13,659 nt of DNA from Bacteroidales bacterium (lineage in GTDB: Bacteria > Bacteroidota > Bacteroidia > Bacteroidales > UBA932). How positions within the stretch are numbered: position 1 is the stretch's first letter; each line of letters starts with the position of its first letter. Location of the stretch: assembly GCA_004552965.1 (NCBI GenBank), contig SFMU01000052.1, positions 1 through 13,659 of the forward strand, given 5' to 3'. A program made the translations under genes and the position numbers. Below, piece by piece: positions 1 to 8,204 of the stretch. Under the pieces are notes generated by a model. That model searched no databases, was not told the DNA's origin, and saw only the letters and a program-made list of their open reading frames with translations.

Positions 1-503
1 GCCCGGACTCCGGAAGCGAAATGCTTGACGAAGGTGAAACGGGCCTTTCCCCTCGCAACCACATCGGCGAGCAGGTCGTGGACGACAAGGCCGCCGTCCG
101 GCACCTCGACGGTGCCCGACTCCCCTCCCTTGTAGATTTCCCTGTCCAGTTTGTCGAAAAGGGTGTAGGCGATGATTTCGTAGTTTCCCGCAAGGAGCTT
201 CAGCTTGGCGCTCCGCAGGCCGTACTCGGCGGACTCTGCAGATGAGGCGCCCAGAGTCAAGGTCTGGCTGATCTGCAAGTCGCCGCAGCGAAGCATGACC
301 ATCACCTTGGACACGTCGCCGAGGTAGTCGATGGATGCCTTTGTCCCTGTATAGGAGGCCTCCTTGTAGACCTTGAACTGGACGTAGCCGTAGCCTTTGT
401 CCCTCTTGTCCGGATACTCCTCTCCGGAGCAGGATGTCAACAGGGACAGGGGCAGTAAGAGCCACAGCAAGGAAACCGCAATATTTCTGAAAGTCTTCAA
501 CAT
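1..503 (-). CDS. Surface lipoprotein, N-terminal part (DUF4458-like), cut by window edge
   Basis: The reading frame opens at ATG 503 and stays open for 167 codons to the left edge, so the C-terminus is missing. Residues 1-25 form a lipoprotein signal: a short basic start (MLKTFRN), a Leu-rich core, and the lipobox LLTSC with Cys25 as lipidation site, followed by the acidic SGEEYPDKRDK stretch typical of surface-exported Bacteroidota lipoproteins. From about residue 38 comes YGYVQFKVYKEASY and a beta-rich domain. From memory this resembles the N-terminal domain called DUF4458, found in large, often leucine-rich-repeat lipoproteins next to SusC/SusD genes; I could not check this. It is the fifth gene of the minus-strand operon, 61 nt after the preceding gene and with no clear promoter of its own. 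The likely location is the outer-membrane surface and the role is unknown. Lipoprotein call firm, family name tentative. Confidence 0.85.
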   Translation of the reverse strand, partial: MLKTFRNIAVSLLWLLLPLSLLTSCSGEEYPDKRDKGYGYVQFKVYKEASYTGTKASIDYLGDVSKVMVMLRCGDLQISQTLTLGASSAESAEYGLRSAKLKLLAGNYEIIAYTLFDKLDREIYKGGESGTVEVPDGGLVVHDLLADVVARGKARFTFVKHFASGVR

Positions 504-564
504 TGGCTGATCTAAACCTGAAAACTCTTGATAATCAATAGATTATTTAGCAATTAAAGGGCTC
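504..564 (-). other. AT-rich intergenic spacer with small hairpin
   Basis: This 61-nt spacer between the fourth and fifth operon genes is much more AT-rich than its surroundings. At 531-546 it holds a perfect 6-bp inverted repeat (ATAATC/GATTAT on the minus strand, 4-nt loop). The stem is all A/T except one pair and has no following T-run, so I do not call it a terminator. No TAnnTTTG-type promoter is visible. It may be only a processing or spacing element inside the transcript. Confidence 0.4.
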
Positions 565-2493
565 TTAGTTCCCGGAAGGATCGAAACTGTAATAGAGGGC
601 GGCGACCGGGGAACCGTTCGCTCCGGCGAGGATGATCAGACAGGACGTGAACTCGGTCACTGCAGGGCTCACCTTGACGGCGATCTCTGTCTCGCTGTAG
701 CCTTCGGCGGTGAAGGAACCATCGGTAAGCTCCATGAAATCAAGTCCATAGATCATTCCTCCCCACAATTCCACGGTGGATTTGAGGACAGTCTTGCGGG
801 TGGTCACCGTGACTTCATAGATCTCACTGATGCCGATGTTGGAATTGATGATGTCGAAGACGTCGTTCCCGGCCGAGAGTTTGTTCACGGTGCCGTTTCC
901 GGATGAGATGCTGATGGTGTCGGAACCGCCGGCAGAGCCACCGGAGGCTTCAGTGTCATAGACACAGGCCAGGACGCCGAGCACCTTTGTCTTCTCCTCG
1001 TCGGAATAGAAGACGATGAAAGAGGTCGGTTTCTCGCCTTCGACAGCCTTGTAGGCGGAAGGGTCCATGTAGACCAGTCCCCTGGTGTTGCGCGCGAAAG
1101 GATTCAGCTCGAGCCAGAAGCTTCCGGAGACGTTCGAGAGATTGTAGTCCTTGATGTCGAAGGAGGTGAATCCCGGCGTGAAGGTGAGCTGGGCAAGGGA
1201 GTACTGGTCTGAATATGTCAGTTTGTAGACCTGGTCGGTGTCATATTCCTTCTTCAGCCATTCGCAGTCCTCCGGACTCTTCTCAAGGATGGCCTTGTAG
1301 TTGTCTGCAGATGAATCCAGACCGACGAAATCCGGTCTGATGCCTTCCTGGACAAGACGGCCGACAAGGTACTTCCGGTACTCCGGCAGGATGGTCAGGC
1401 CCTGCTCGTCGCAGACCTTGGCTGGGGTAAGCTTCGAGAGGCTCGGAGGCAGGACAAGAAGGTCAGCGTAGCGGTCTGTGCCTTCATTTTCGGACACGAC
1501 AACTTCAAGGGTTGATTTCTGGAGATAACCATCAGAATTGAAACGCTTGACAGACATTATCCAATCCGGCAAAGAAACTTCGTAGTACTCCTTCTCGGCA
1601 TTCCATTCGACGGCAAGCAGATTGTAGTCATGACCTCCCAGGACATACATCAGGGCCGGTTGGAATGAATAGCCTCCTGTCGGCATCTTCAGCTCCGCAT
1701 CCTTGTTGAAGTACAGGGATGAGGCGAGTTCGACCTCGAGTCTGTCACCGTAAGCCGGTACGGTCAGGGAGACCGGGACACTGGCGGATTCAGTGGAGCC
1801 GGATGCGATGAATTCCATCTGCAGGGTCTTTCCATTGGCGAGGGACTCGACCGTTTCAAGGGAAAGGATGAGTTCGGTAACCTCATCGGAGCTCTCCTGG
1901 GTGGATGCGTGGACGAATTCGGATCCTGTGGCCAGAGTCCATGGGAAGTTCGAGACAACCTTGACAGGAAGAGTATAGTCTGTCGAGCCTTCGAAGGTAA
2001 GAAGAGTCAGATCCGTCGAAGGGGTGTCTGAATATTCAAACCCGCTCTGCGGAAAACCTTCCTCGGAAGGGATTGCCGGATAGACGTTCAGGACTCTTTC
2101 GCCGCGCAGCTTGGTCAGGGTGGCGATTTCTTTGGTGATGTCCTTCATCGTCAGGGTGACTGTGCAGACCCTGTCGGTGTCGAATTCGAGGTCGTCGGTG
2201 AAGCCTACCTCGACTGACTGCTTTCCCGGAGCGCCGCTGAGGGTTGTTTCAAGCATTCCGGCATCGAATATTCCGAAATAGTTGCCGGCGCCTTCACCGG
2301 TGACCTTCAGGGTCCAGTCAAGGTTGGCATCGAATTCAATGCGGACGGTCTCGCCCGGAGAAAGTGTCTTCTCGATCTTTGTTGCCGGGAATTCCGGTTC
2401 GATGATTTCTTCCTGTTTGCAGGAAACTAGCAGGATGGAGGCCATCCCGAGCAGGGTCAGACCTGCAGAGCATATTCTTTTAAGCATATTCAT
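565..2493 (-). CDS. BACON/Ig-like surface lipoprotein (DUF5003-like), fourth operon gene
   Basis: A predicted outer-membrane lipoprotein of about 642 residues and unknown function. The frame is open back to 2550, but I choose ATG 2493 (MNMLKRICSAG; 2487 is equally possible) because it gives a normal lipoprotein signal: K-R, a hydrophobic core, lipobox ILLVSC with Cys25, then acidic KQEEIIEPEFP. The longer start would add 19 Met/Asn-rich residues encoded by a degenerate repeat. Residues about 30-110 (LSPGETVRIEFDANLDWTL, then a strand pattern ending in TLTKLRGERV) and 150-240 (VVSNFPWTL, later VPVSLTVPAYG) look like BACON or other Ig-like beta-sandwich modules, whose known members bind carbohydrate or mucin. 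The rest is beta-rich and recalls the family I remember as DUF5003, unverified. It follows the DUF4984-like gene after a repeat-bearing spacer and probably shares its transcript. Likely role: surface glycan binding; inference only. Confidence 0.85.
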   Translation of the reverse strand: MNMLKRICSAGLTLLGMASILLVSCKQEEIIEPEFPATKIEKTLSPGETVRIEFDANLDWTLKVTGEGAGNYFGIFDAGMLETTLSGAPGKQSVEVGFTDDLEFDTDRVCTVTLTMKDITKEIATLTKLRGERVLNVYPAIPSEEGFPQSGFEYSDTPSTDLTLLTFEGSTDYTLPVKVVSNFPWTLATGSEFVHASTQESSDEVTELILSLETVESLANGKTLQMEFIASGSTESASVPVSLTVPAYGDRLEVELASSLYFNKDAELKMPTGGYSFQPALMYVLGGHDYNLLAVEWNAEKEYYEVSLPDWIMSVKRFNSDGYLQKSTLEVVVSENEGTDRYADLLVLPPSLSKLTPAKVCDEQGLTILPEYRKYLVGRLVQEGIRPDFVGLDSSADNYKAILEKSPEDCEWLKKEYDTDQVYKLTYSDQYSLAQLTFTPGFTSFDIKDYNLSNVSGSFWLELNPFARNTRGLVYMDPSAYKAVEGEKPTSFIVFYSDEEKTKVLGVLACVYDTEASGGSAGGSDTISISSGNGTVNKLSAGNDVFDIINSNIGISEIYEVTVTTRKTVLKSTVELWGGMIYGLDFMELTDGSFTAEGYSETEIAVKVSPAVTEFTSCLIILAGANGSPVAALYYSFDPSGN

Positions 2494-2569
2494 AGTATTT
2501 TTCAGCATATTCTTAGACATTATCATATTCATAGACGTCAGGATATTCATGGAACTTCAGCATATTCAT
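2471..2569 (-). repeat. Degenerate tandem repeat of start-like motif ATGAATATG
   Basis: On the minus strand six copies of a 9-mer close to ATGAATATG begin at 2569, 2550, 2532, 2514, 2493 and 2479; those at 2514 and 2479 read AAGAATATG and the one at 2550 reads ATGAATATC. Spacings are 19, 18, 18, 21 and 14 nt, so the core has an 18-bp period. Several copies continue with CTGAA or CTTAA. The array covers the spacer after the 301-residue lipoprotein gene and the beginning of the next reading frame, offering at least four ATG codons with nearly the same context. The copy at 2569 starts with the codons MNMLK, the same five residues as the chosen start at 2493. Confidence 0.75.
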
Positions 2570-2587
2570 GGAGCCTGGGCATCATTC

Positions 2588-3493
2588 CTACATTTCCATT
2601 CCTTCCCTTGCGAGCCTGGCGGCCTCTTCGTCGCTGACCCACTCCATGACTGTGTAGAAGTTGCCGACTGTGCCGATCTCTTCCGTCAGATTCCTCACAT
2701 ACATCTGGGTCCAGAGGTAGAGATAGTTGCCGCACGGATAGAAGAAGGATTCGGCGAGCGGGCTGGTCTTCACAAGTATCCTGTCATCGCCGTGAGCCAT
2801 GCCGAAGAAGGAGCCCTCGTCGCTCATCACCTGATCCTCAGGGACTGTGACCAGAGGGGACATCGGGTCTTCCGTGCTGAAGACGATTTCGACATCGTAG
2901 CCTTCCCTCATCCAGTTCCGGCAGATGATTGTGTTGTCCTTCTGCGGATGCTTCTCGGTGCGGACAAGCCTCTGGTAGGAACGGGTGGGGTTGTAGGTCT
3001 GGAGGAAGGTGGAAGAGAGGACACACCAGCCGGTGAAGCCTTCGATCTCGAACGGGCAGGACTTCATCAGGACGACCCTGGCCTTCCTGCCCATTCCGGG
3101 CATGACCAGGGATTCGGGCATCACGAGCGAGAGGGTGAAACCCAGCGAATCGGCAGGCCCGATGTTGTCATAGATTCCGTGGACCATCACGTCCGCTCTC
3201 GTCTCGCCGGCCTTGATGGTGACGGTGTTGGAACGGAGGGTGTAGTGGAGGGTCTCGGTCGCATTGCTTTCGGAGTCGATGATCTCGACGCCGAATGTCC
3301 TGTCGTAATCCCTTGTCACCGTGGAGACCACCGGCACGCTGAACCACTCGACATCATTCATGACCGGATAGGTCTTCATGGTGTCGGCGAACATCACATA
3401 TTCCTCCCCGGAGTAGATGTTCCTCTCCCCGGAGCAGGAGGCAAGCAGGAGGCCTGCCAGAGCGATGCTTAAGTATTTATGTAAATTTCTCAT
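2588..3493 (-). CDS. DUF4984-like surface lipoprotein, third operon gene
   Basis: A 301-residue predicted lipoprotein, complete, beginning 2 nt after the SusD stop codon, so almost certainly co-transcribed and perhaps translationally coupled. The signal is MRNLHKYLSIALAGLLLASC with Cys20 in lipobox LLASC, followed by SGERNIYSGEEYVMF. Residues about 30-145 have the spacing of a Calx-beta-like or DUF4843-like beta domain (FSVPVVSTVTRDYDRTFGVEI, then HYTLRSNTVTIKAGETRADVMVHGIYDNIG). Residues about 150-290 (CPFEIEGFTGWCVLSSTFL through GTVGNFYTVMEWV) recall the C-terminal domain I know as DUF4984. Such proteins are typical third partners of SusC/SusD in Bacteroidales. No enzymatic motif is seen; the likely role is binding or scaffolding at the cell surface. 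Family name from memory, not checked. Confidence 0.88.
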   Translation of the reverse strand: MRNLHKYLSIALAGLLLASCSGERNIYSGEEYVMFADTMKTYPVMNDVEWFSVPVVSTVTRDYDRTFGVEIIDSESNATETLHYTLRSNTVTIKAGETRADVMVHGIYDNIGPADSLGFTLSLVMPESLVMPGMGRKARVVLMKSCPFEIEGFTGWCVLSSTFLQTYNPTRSYQRLVRTEKHPQKDNTIICRNWMREGYDVEIVFSTEDPMSPLVTVPEDQVMSDEGSFFGMAHGDDRILVKTSPLAESFFYPCGNYLYLWTQMYVRNLTEEIGTVGNFYTVMEWVSDEEAARLAREGMEM

Positions 3494-3495
3494 TT

Positions 3496-5004
3496 TCAGT
3501 TACTTTCATTAGGCTGAATCTCTGAGCCCGGAGCCTCGGTCTCGTTCCTTGGGATCGGCCAGACAAAACGCGGGTCATCCGGTTCGACTTTCAGCGAGCC
3601 TCCCTCGCTGACGCAGGATGTCTGAGGCGTCCTTTCGAAGCCTAGATGCCACCTCTTGAGGTCCTGGAGACGGAATCCTTCCATGTAGAGTTCCCTTACC
3701 CTTTCGGCGGAAATGACTTCGAGGAAATTGCTCTGGTCGACGGCTATGCTGCCACCGGAGGAGAAGCGTGACTTGCGCAGGGTGCTGAGGTCGGCCGATG
3801 CCTTGGAATATTCACCCTTTCTGCAATAGGCCTCGGCGCGGATGAGGTACTGCTCGGCGAGCCTGAAGAGCTTCGGCATGCAGACGTGGTAGATGTTCAG
3901 GCTCAGCAGGGACTCGTTGCCGAAGTACTTGACCAGCAGGGGCCATTGGAGGCGATGGCTGTAGCCTGTCTGAAGTTCGCGGAAATAGCAGTCGTAACGG
4001 CAGTCTGCACTCTGATAGAGGTTCAGGACAGACTGGGCAGGGACGAAGTCCGGATAGTAATAGTAGTAGTCTCTTGTCAGGTTGAGGAAGACCGAGCCCG
4101 TGGCGGCTCCATAGGAGGTGGAGGTGTAGCCCAGTTTGAATATTATCTCGAAGGAGGCATCTCCGCTCCAGAGATATTCAAGGAAGGTCTGGTCGGAGGT
4201 GTAGTTGGAGTTGGCGTCGGCAAGGCTGTAGACTCCGCTTCCGATGAGCTTCGAGGAGTGTTCGATGGCGGCGTCCCAGTCCTGCATGTAGAGGGCTGTC
4301 CTCGCCCAGAGGGCATGGACGGCTGCGTTGCGGACATAGACTGAATTGGCGACGTCGTTGTCAGGGTCCAGAAGGGCGTCAGCGGCGGCCAGGTCGGAGA
4401 GGACCAGGTCATAGGAGCTTTTGAGGTCAGCGCGTTTCGAAGGTTTTTCGCCTGAATATGTCACCGCGAGCACCACTCCAAGTTCGCTGCCTGCGGTCTG
4501 CGGGTCATAGGCCTTGCAGAAAAGCTTGATGAGTTCCGAATATGCCAGGGCTCTGCAGAAGTAGGTTTCGCCGGTCAGGGCATCGAGCTGGAGGATCTTT
4601 GTGTCATCGGTGAGGCTGGACTTCAGGGTCCCGACATTCTCCAGGAAATAGTTGCACTGCCCTATCACCGTGTAGAGTCCGGAGTAGACGGCTTCGACAT
4701 AGGGGTTGGCAGCCTGGATGTCCCACTGCCAGATGTTCACATAGGTGTTGGAGTTGCCCTTGACTGCCTGGACCAGATCGGTCTGGATGTCTGGGCAGAG
4801 GGTGAGATTGGCGCTGTAGAGGCTGCCGCTCATGAGGGTCTTGTAGATGCCGTTGACTATCTCCTCGGCGGCGGTCACGCTGTTCATGCCCTTGTCCAGG
4901 GGCAGATAGTCTCCCGGATTCTTTTCCAGGCAGGAGCTGAAGGTCAGGAGGGCTGCGAGGGCAAGCGTTATGTTCTTGATTGTCTTTCTTGTCATGGTGG
5001 TCAT
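3496..5004 (-). CDS. SusD/RagB-like nutrient-binding outer-membrane lipoprotein
   Basis: A 502-residue SusD-family lipoprotein that acts as the lid and binding subunit over the SusC channel. I start it at ATG 5004 (MTTMTRKTIKN; 4995 is an alternative), which gives a lipoprotein signal with Cys25 in lipobox TFSSC. The frame extends to 5067, but that start would overlap SusC by 59 nt and add a Ser-rich, non-signal leader. Typical SusD features are visible: NPGDYLPLDKGMNS after the lipid anchor, helical repeats with FCRALAYSELIKLF, then LAEQYLIRAEAYCRKGEYSKASADL and the C-terminal RagB signature ERVRELYMEGFRLQDLKRW, ending with FVWPIPRNETEAPGSEIQPNES. Length and ending match the family, so the gene is intact. 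It follows SusC after 4 nt. The ligand cannot be read from the sequence. Confidence 0.96.
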   Translation of the reverse strand: MTTMTRKTIKNITLALAALLTFSSCLEKNPGDYLPLDKGMNSVTAAEEIVNGIYKTLMSGSLYSANLTLCPDIQTDLVQAVKGNSNTYVNIWQWDIQAANPYVEAVYSGLYTVIGQCNYFLENVGTLKSSLTDDTKILQLDALTGETYFCRALAYSELIKLFCKAYDPQTAGSELGVVLAVTYSGEKPSKRADLKSSYDLVLSDLAAADALLDPDNDVANSVYVRNAAVHALWARTALYMQDWDAAIEHSSKLIGSGVYSLADANSNYTSDQTFLEYLWSGDASFEIIFKLGYTSTSYGAATGSVFLNLTRDYYYYYPDFVPAQSVLNLYQSADCRYDCYFRELQTGYSHRLQWPLLVKYFGNESLLSLNIYHVCMPKLFRLAEQYLIRAEAYCRKGEYSKASADLSTLRKSRFSSGGSIAVDQSNFLEVISAERVRELYMEGFRLQDLKRWHLGFERTPQTSCVSEGGSLKVEPDDPRFVWPIPRNETEAPGSEIQPNESN

Positions 5005-5008
5005 CGGA

Positions 5009-7906
5009 TTAGAACTTGAACTCGAGTCCGAATGTGAACTGGCGGGACATCGGGTACTGCGCCGCATAGATGTTGCTTGCCCCTTCCGGATCGAGTCCGG
5101 AGAAGCCGGTCAGGGTGAAGAGGTTCTGAGCCTGGGCGTAAAGCCTGACTTTCGGGAAGGAATACCCTATCATCAGGTTCTTGAGCCTCATGAATGAAGC
5201 GTCCTCCAGAAGCCTGCTGTCGAATTCGGTGAAGACTCCGTGACGCGGGATGTCTGTGACGTCTCCCGGCTGCTTCCACCTTTCCAGCAGCCTGCTGGAC
5301 TGGTTGTAGGTGGCGAAACGGCCGTTGGACTCATCGAAATAGCGGTCGTTGTTGACCATGTAGCGCCCGGCCACGAAACTCATCTGGGCGCTGAGAGTCA
5401 ATCTTTTCCACCGCAATGAGGTGCCGAATCCTCCCTGCCACGGGGCATGGTAGCTCTTGCCGAGGAGGACTCTGTCCGAATCCCTGAGCTGATTGGTGAT
5501 GTTGCCGTCCTTGTCGTACCAGAGAGCATCTCCGTTGGCAGGATTGACACCGGCGAACCGGTTCATGTAGAACTCTCCGAGCGGGTGGCCCACCACGAGT
5601 TTGGTGTTGGTGTTGGCGTTCTCATATTCATTGACCCCGTTGTAGAGTTCCGTGATGCGGTTGAAGTTGTAGCCCGCGTTGAAGTTGATGTCCCAGCTGA
5701 GGCTTTCCGTGCTGACGAGGGTCGCCGCGAGGTTGATCTCCGCTCCGGCATTGACCATCTTGCCGACGTTCTCCCAGCGGTAGCCGAAGCCGTTGGACTG
5801 GGCGTAGGAGAGGGGAACTGCCATCAGCATGTCGGTGGTGAGTTTCGCATAGAGTTCGAAATCCACGTTCAGCCTGTTCCAGAAGCCGGCATGCAGGCCG
5901 AGATTGCTGGTCCAGCAACTCTCCCAGCTGAGGTCCTCATTGCCGGGCTGGACAGGGGCCATCGCTCCGTCCCCGACATAGTCGCCATTGCCGCCGATGA
6001 GTTCAAGATGCTCGTAGTTCGGGATGGTGGAGTTGCCGGAAGTTCCGCTGCTGAAGGAAAGCTGGGCATTGCTGAGCCAGCCCCTGGCCGGAGCTGCGAA
6101 AGGCTCATTCCGGAGATTCCACATGAAGCCAACCGCTCCGAAGGTTCCCCAGCGGCTGTTGGCGCCGAAACGGGATGAGGCATCGGAACGCAGGGAGGCC
6201 TCGAAATAATACTTGTCCGAGAGGTTGTACTCCCCTCTTCCGAAGAATGACAGCCTCGAATAGTCGCTGTCCGAGACACTGCTCCATGAGGTTACACGGG
6301 TCGCGAAGGCTATGTCGGTCAGGTAGTCGTTAGTCTGGCCTTTGCCGGTGACGGAAAAGCCTTCGGAATGGTAATTCTCGCCTTCCTGGCCGAGCATCAG
6401 GGTGAAATCGTGGAGTCCCCCGACGGAGAACCTGTAGGTCAGAGTGTTGGAAATCTGCAGATTGAGGATGTCATTGGAACTCCTCTGCGCCGTACCCTCT
6501 CCCTGGTTCGGAGCATAGCTCGGGAAAGACTGCCCGAAGCCTGCCGTGTGTGAATAGTCCGCCGACATCTGGGAGCGGAAGACAAGATTCTTCATCAGGT
6601 CGGCTTCGGCGAAAGCCATCGCGAGAGCCTTGTATTTCCTGTAGCGGAGAGGATTGTTGGCAATCCACTCGAGAGGATTCTGCCCCTGGCCTCTCCAGCT
6701 GCCGTCGTTGATCGAGGCCAGTGAGCCGTCACTCTTGTAAGGGTCCCAGTAAGGGAGCATGAACCTGGCTGCCGAAATCGGGGTCACAAGGGTGTAGCTT
6801 CCTTCGTCGGCCTGCTCGATGTCCTGGTAGTTGAACATGGTGTTGACTCCGATCCTGACCGAAGGAGAAATGGTCTGTTCGAAGTTTGCCCTGAAGGAAT
6901 ACCTTCCGAAAGATGAGCCCGGCGCGATTCCCTGCTGGTTGTAATAGGAGCCTGAGACATAGTAGTTTGTCCGGTCGGAGGCGCCTGAGAGGGAGAGTTC
7001 GTAGCTCTGCAGGAGGGCGGCATCGTTGAAGACCGCGTCAAGCCAGTTGACATCGATGGTCGAGAGATATTCGTAGTTCTGGCCTTCAGACATCCCGGTT
7101 TCCTTCTCGTAGAGGATGCGTTCCGGGGTGTCCATCAGATCCCAGTTGCCGTGGGCGATGGAAGAGACTCCGAGCTGGGTCTTGAAAGAGATGCTGGCCT
7201 TGCTGGTGTCCCTGCCTCTGCGGGTCGTGATGACGATCACACCGTTCGATGCGCGGGCTCCGTAGATCGAAGTCGAAGAGGCGTCCTTGAGGACGGACAT
7301 GCTCTCGATGTCGGCAGGGTTGATGGTGTTGAAGTCGCTTGCAGAGATGGCCACGCCGTCCAGGATGTACAGAGGCGCGGTCCCGGAATTGATCGAGTTG
7401 GTTCCGCGGATGGTCATCGTGGCAGACTGGCTCGGCTCGCCGGAGGATGAGAGTACCGTCAGACCGGCCACCTGACCCTGAAGGGCCTGGTCGAAGGCCG
7501 GCACAGGGGTATCTTCCAGCTTTTCAGACTTGACGGTGGCGACAGATCCTGCGACCGTCCCCTTCTTCCTGACACCGTAGGCAATCACGACCGCATCCTC
7601 GAGATTGAGGGCTTCAGCAGTCATCACAACGTCGATCACTCCGCCCTTCTCGGGGACGGTCCTCTTCAGATCGTTGTAACCGATGCAAGTGAATGTCAGT
7701 TCGGAGCCTGGCAGAGCCTCGAATGAATAGTTGCCGTCAAGATCGGAAACGACACCATTTCCTTTTTCGTCAAGCACGGCCGCGCCGATCAGCGGCAAAC
7801 CGTCTTCAGCCGAAGTGATCACACCTTTGACGACCACCTTTTCCTGTGAATATGCCGACACGGCCACCGACAGGAAAACGGCAATGGCAGCCAGCAATCT
7901 GGCCAT
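5009..7906 (-). CDS. SusC/RagA-like TonB-dependent outer-membrane transporter
   Basis: A 965-residue SusC-family TonB-dependent transporter, first gene of the operon. It imports oligosaccharides or peptides through the outer membrane, using TonB energy and its SusD partner. Start ATG 7906 is chosen because it follows an AGGAAGGA tract by 5 nt and opens directly on a signal peptide (MARLLAAIAVFLSVAVSAYS, cleavage near residue 20); the frame is open to 7960. Residues about 24-105 are a carboxypeptidase D regulatory-like domain (VVVKGVITSAEDGLPLIGAAV, SDLDGNYSFEAL). The TonB-box region is LEDAVVIAYG, followed by the plug (TPVPAFDQALQGQVAGLTV, PLYILDGV) and the SusC signature LKDASSTSIYGARASNG near residues 204-222. 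The rest is a beta-barrel ending in Phe (QFTFGLEFKF), the usual assembly signal. No N-terminal STN domain is seen, so direct anti-sigma signalling is unlikely. The gene is intact; the substrate is unknown. Confidence 0.97.
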   Translation of the reverse strand: MARLLAAIAVFLSVAVSAYSQEKVVVKGVITSAEDGLPLIGAAVLDEKGNGVVSDLDGNYSFEALPGSELTFTCIGYNDLKRTVPEKGGVIDVVMTAEALNLEDAVVIAYGVRKKGTVAGSVATVKSEKLEDTPVPAFDQALQGQVAGLTVLSSSGEPSQSATMTIRGTNSINSGTAPLYILDGVAISASDFNTINPADIESMSVLKDASSTSIYGARASNGVIVITTRRGRDTSKASISFKTQLGVSSIAHGNWDLMDTPERILYEKETGMSEGQNYEYLSTIDVNWLDAVFNDAALLQSYELSLSGASDRTNYYVSGSYYNQQGIAPGSSFGRYSFRANFEQTISPSVRIGVNTMFNYQDIEQADEGSYTLVTPISAARFMLPYWDPYKSDGSLASINDGSWRGQGQNPLEWIANNPLRYRKYKALAMAFAEADLMKNLVFRSQMSADYSHTAGFGQSFPSYAPNQGEGTAQRSSNDILNLQISNTLTYRFSVGGLHDFTLMLGQEGENYHSEGFSVTGKGQTNDYLTDIAFATRVTSWSSVSDSDYSRLSFFGRGEYNLSDKYYFEASLRSDASSRFGANSRWGTFGAVGFMWNLRNEPFAAPARGWLSNAQLSFSSGTSGNSTIPNYEHLELIGGNGDYVGDGAMAPVQPGNEDLSWESCWTSNLGLHAGFWNRLNVDFELYAKLTTDMLMAVPLSYAQSNGFGYRWENVGKMVNAGAEINLAATLVSTESLSWDINFNAGYNFNRITELYNGVNEYENANTNTKLVVGHPLGEFYMNRFAGVNPANGDALWYDKDGNITNQLRDSDRVLLGKSYHAPWQGGFGTSLRWKRLTLSAQMSFVAGRYMVNNDRYFDESNGRFATYNQSSRLLERWKQPGDVTDIPRHGVFTEFDSRLLEDASFMRLKNLMIGYSFPKVRLYAQAQNLFTLTGFSGLDPEGASNIYAAQYPMSRQFTFGLEFKF

Positions 7907-7911
7907 CGGAA

Positions 7912-7919
7912 TCCTTCCT
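7912..7919 (-). promoter_or_regulatory. Shine-Dalgarno-like site supporting the SusC start
   Basis: AGGAAGGA on the minus strand ends 5 nt before ATG 7906. Such purine tracts are often absent in Bacteroidota, so its presence here favours this start over the in-frame ATGs at 7960 and 7948. Confidence 0.45.
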
Positions 7920-7958
7920 GATGACCTTTCAGATAGGTACAAAAACATAAAGCTTTTC

Positions 7959-8004
7959 AAACAGAGTCCCGCCGCCTCTCCAACGGCAGTTCCTCCGACT
8001 GTTT
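7959..8004 (-). promoter_or_regulatory. Possible 5' leader stem-loop of the SusC operon
   Basis: Just downstream of the predicted transcription start, the minus-strand leader has arms AAACAG (8004-7999) and CTGTTT (7964-7959). They enclose a second possible stem, CTGCC with GGCGG including one G-T pair. The structure covers the alternative ATG at 7960, again favouring initiation at 7906. Seen by eye only; the folding energy was not computed. It could stabilise the messenger or be chance. Confidence 0.35.
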
Positions 8005-8015
8005 AAAGTAACGCA

Positions 8016-8047
8016 CAAAATTACTCAAAAACAACGATATAGCCAAA
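8016..8047 (-). promoter_or_regulatory. Promoter of the SusC operon (Bacteroidota -33/-7 type)
   Basis: On the minus strand TAATTTTG (8023-8016) matches the Bacteroides -7 consensus TAnnTTTG exactly. TTTG (8047-8044) lies upstream with 20 nt between its TTG and the -7 box, the spacing described for Bacteroides sigma-ABfr promoters. Transcription would begin near 8009 and give a leader of about 100 nt. No separate operator repeat is obvious next to it. Confidence 0.7.
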
Positions 8048-8204
8048 TCCCCCTCCACATCTTGCCCGGAACGGCCCGGAACGGCTGAGGCAGGCTGAGG
8101 CCTGTGCCGAAATTGACTGAGGCCCAGATCACCCATATCCAGCCCAGAACTGCCCGGAAAACCGGCTGCCCTGGCTTCCGCTCACTCCGGACCCAGCAAT
8201 CGGC
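8048..8204. other. Non-coding spacer with short doublet repeats
   Basis: Together with the array to its right this forms the 590-nt gap between the SusC promoter and the GH20 start. I see no gene here. It contains adjacent 10-bp direct duplications: GCCCGGAACG at 8064 and 8074, and GGCTGAGGC at 8083 and 8093, with a weaker third GACTGAGGCC near 8116. These look like slippage products in GC-rich DNA. Confidence 0.5.

Noticed and set aside
531..546. Intrinsic terminator between the fourth and fifth operon genes
   Set aside because: The stem is only six mostly A-T pairs with no T-run after it, and the next gene lacks its own promoter, so readthrough is more likely.
2282..3472. 396-codon plus-strand frame opposite the third and fourth operon genes
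   Set aside because: It is the antisense shadow of two lipoprotein genes with clear signal peptides, and its His/Asp/Gly/Val-rich composition is typical of mirror frames.
5005..5067. Longer SusD start overlapping the end of SusC
   Set aside because: It would place a Ser-rich stretch before the lipoprotein signal and overlap SusC by 59 nt; ATG 5004 gives a standard signal and a 4-nt spacer.
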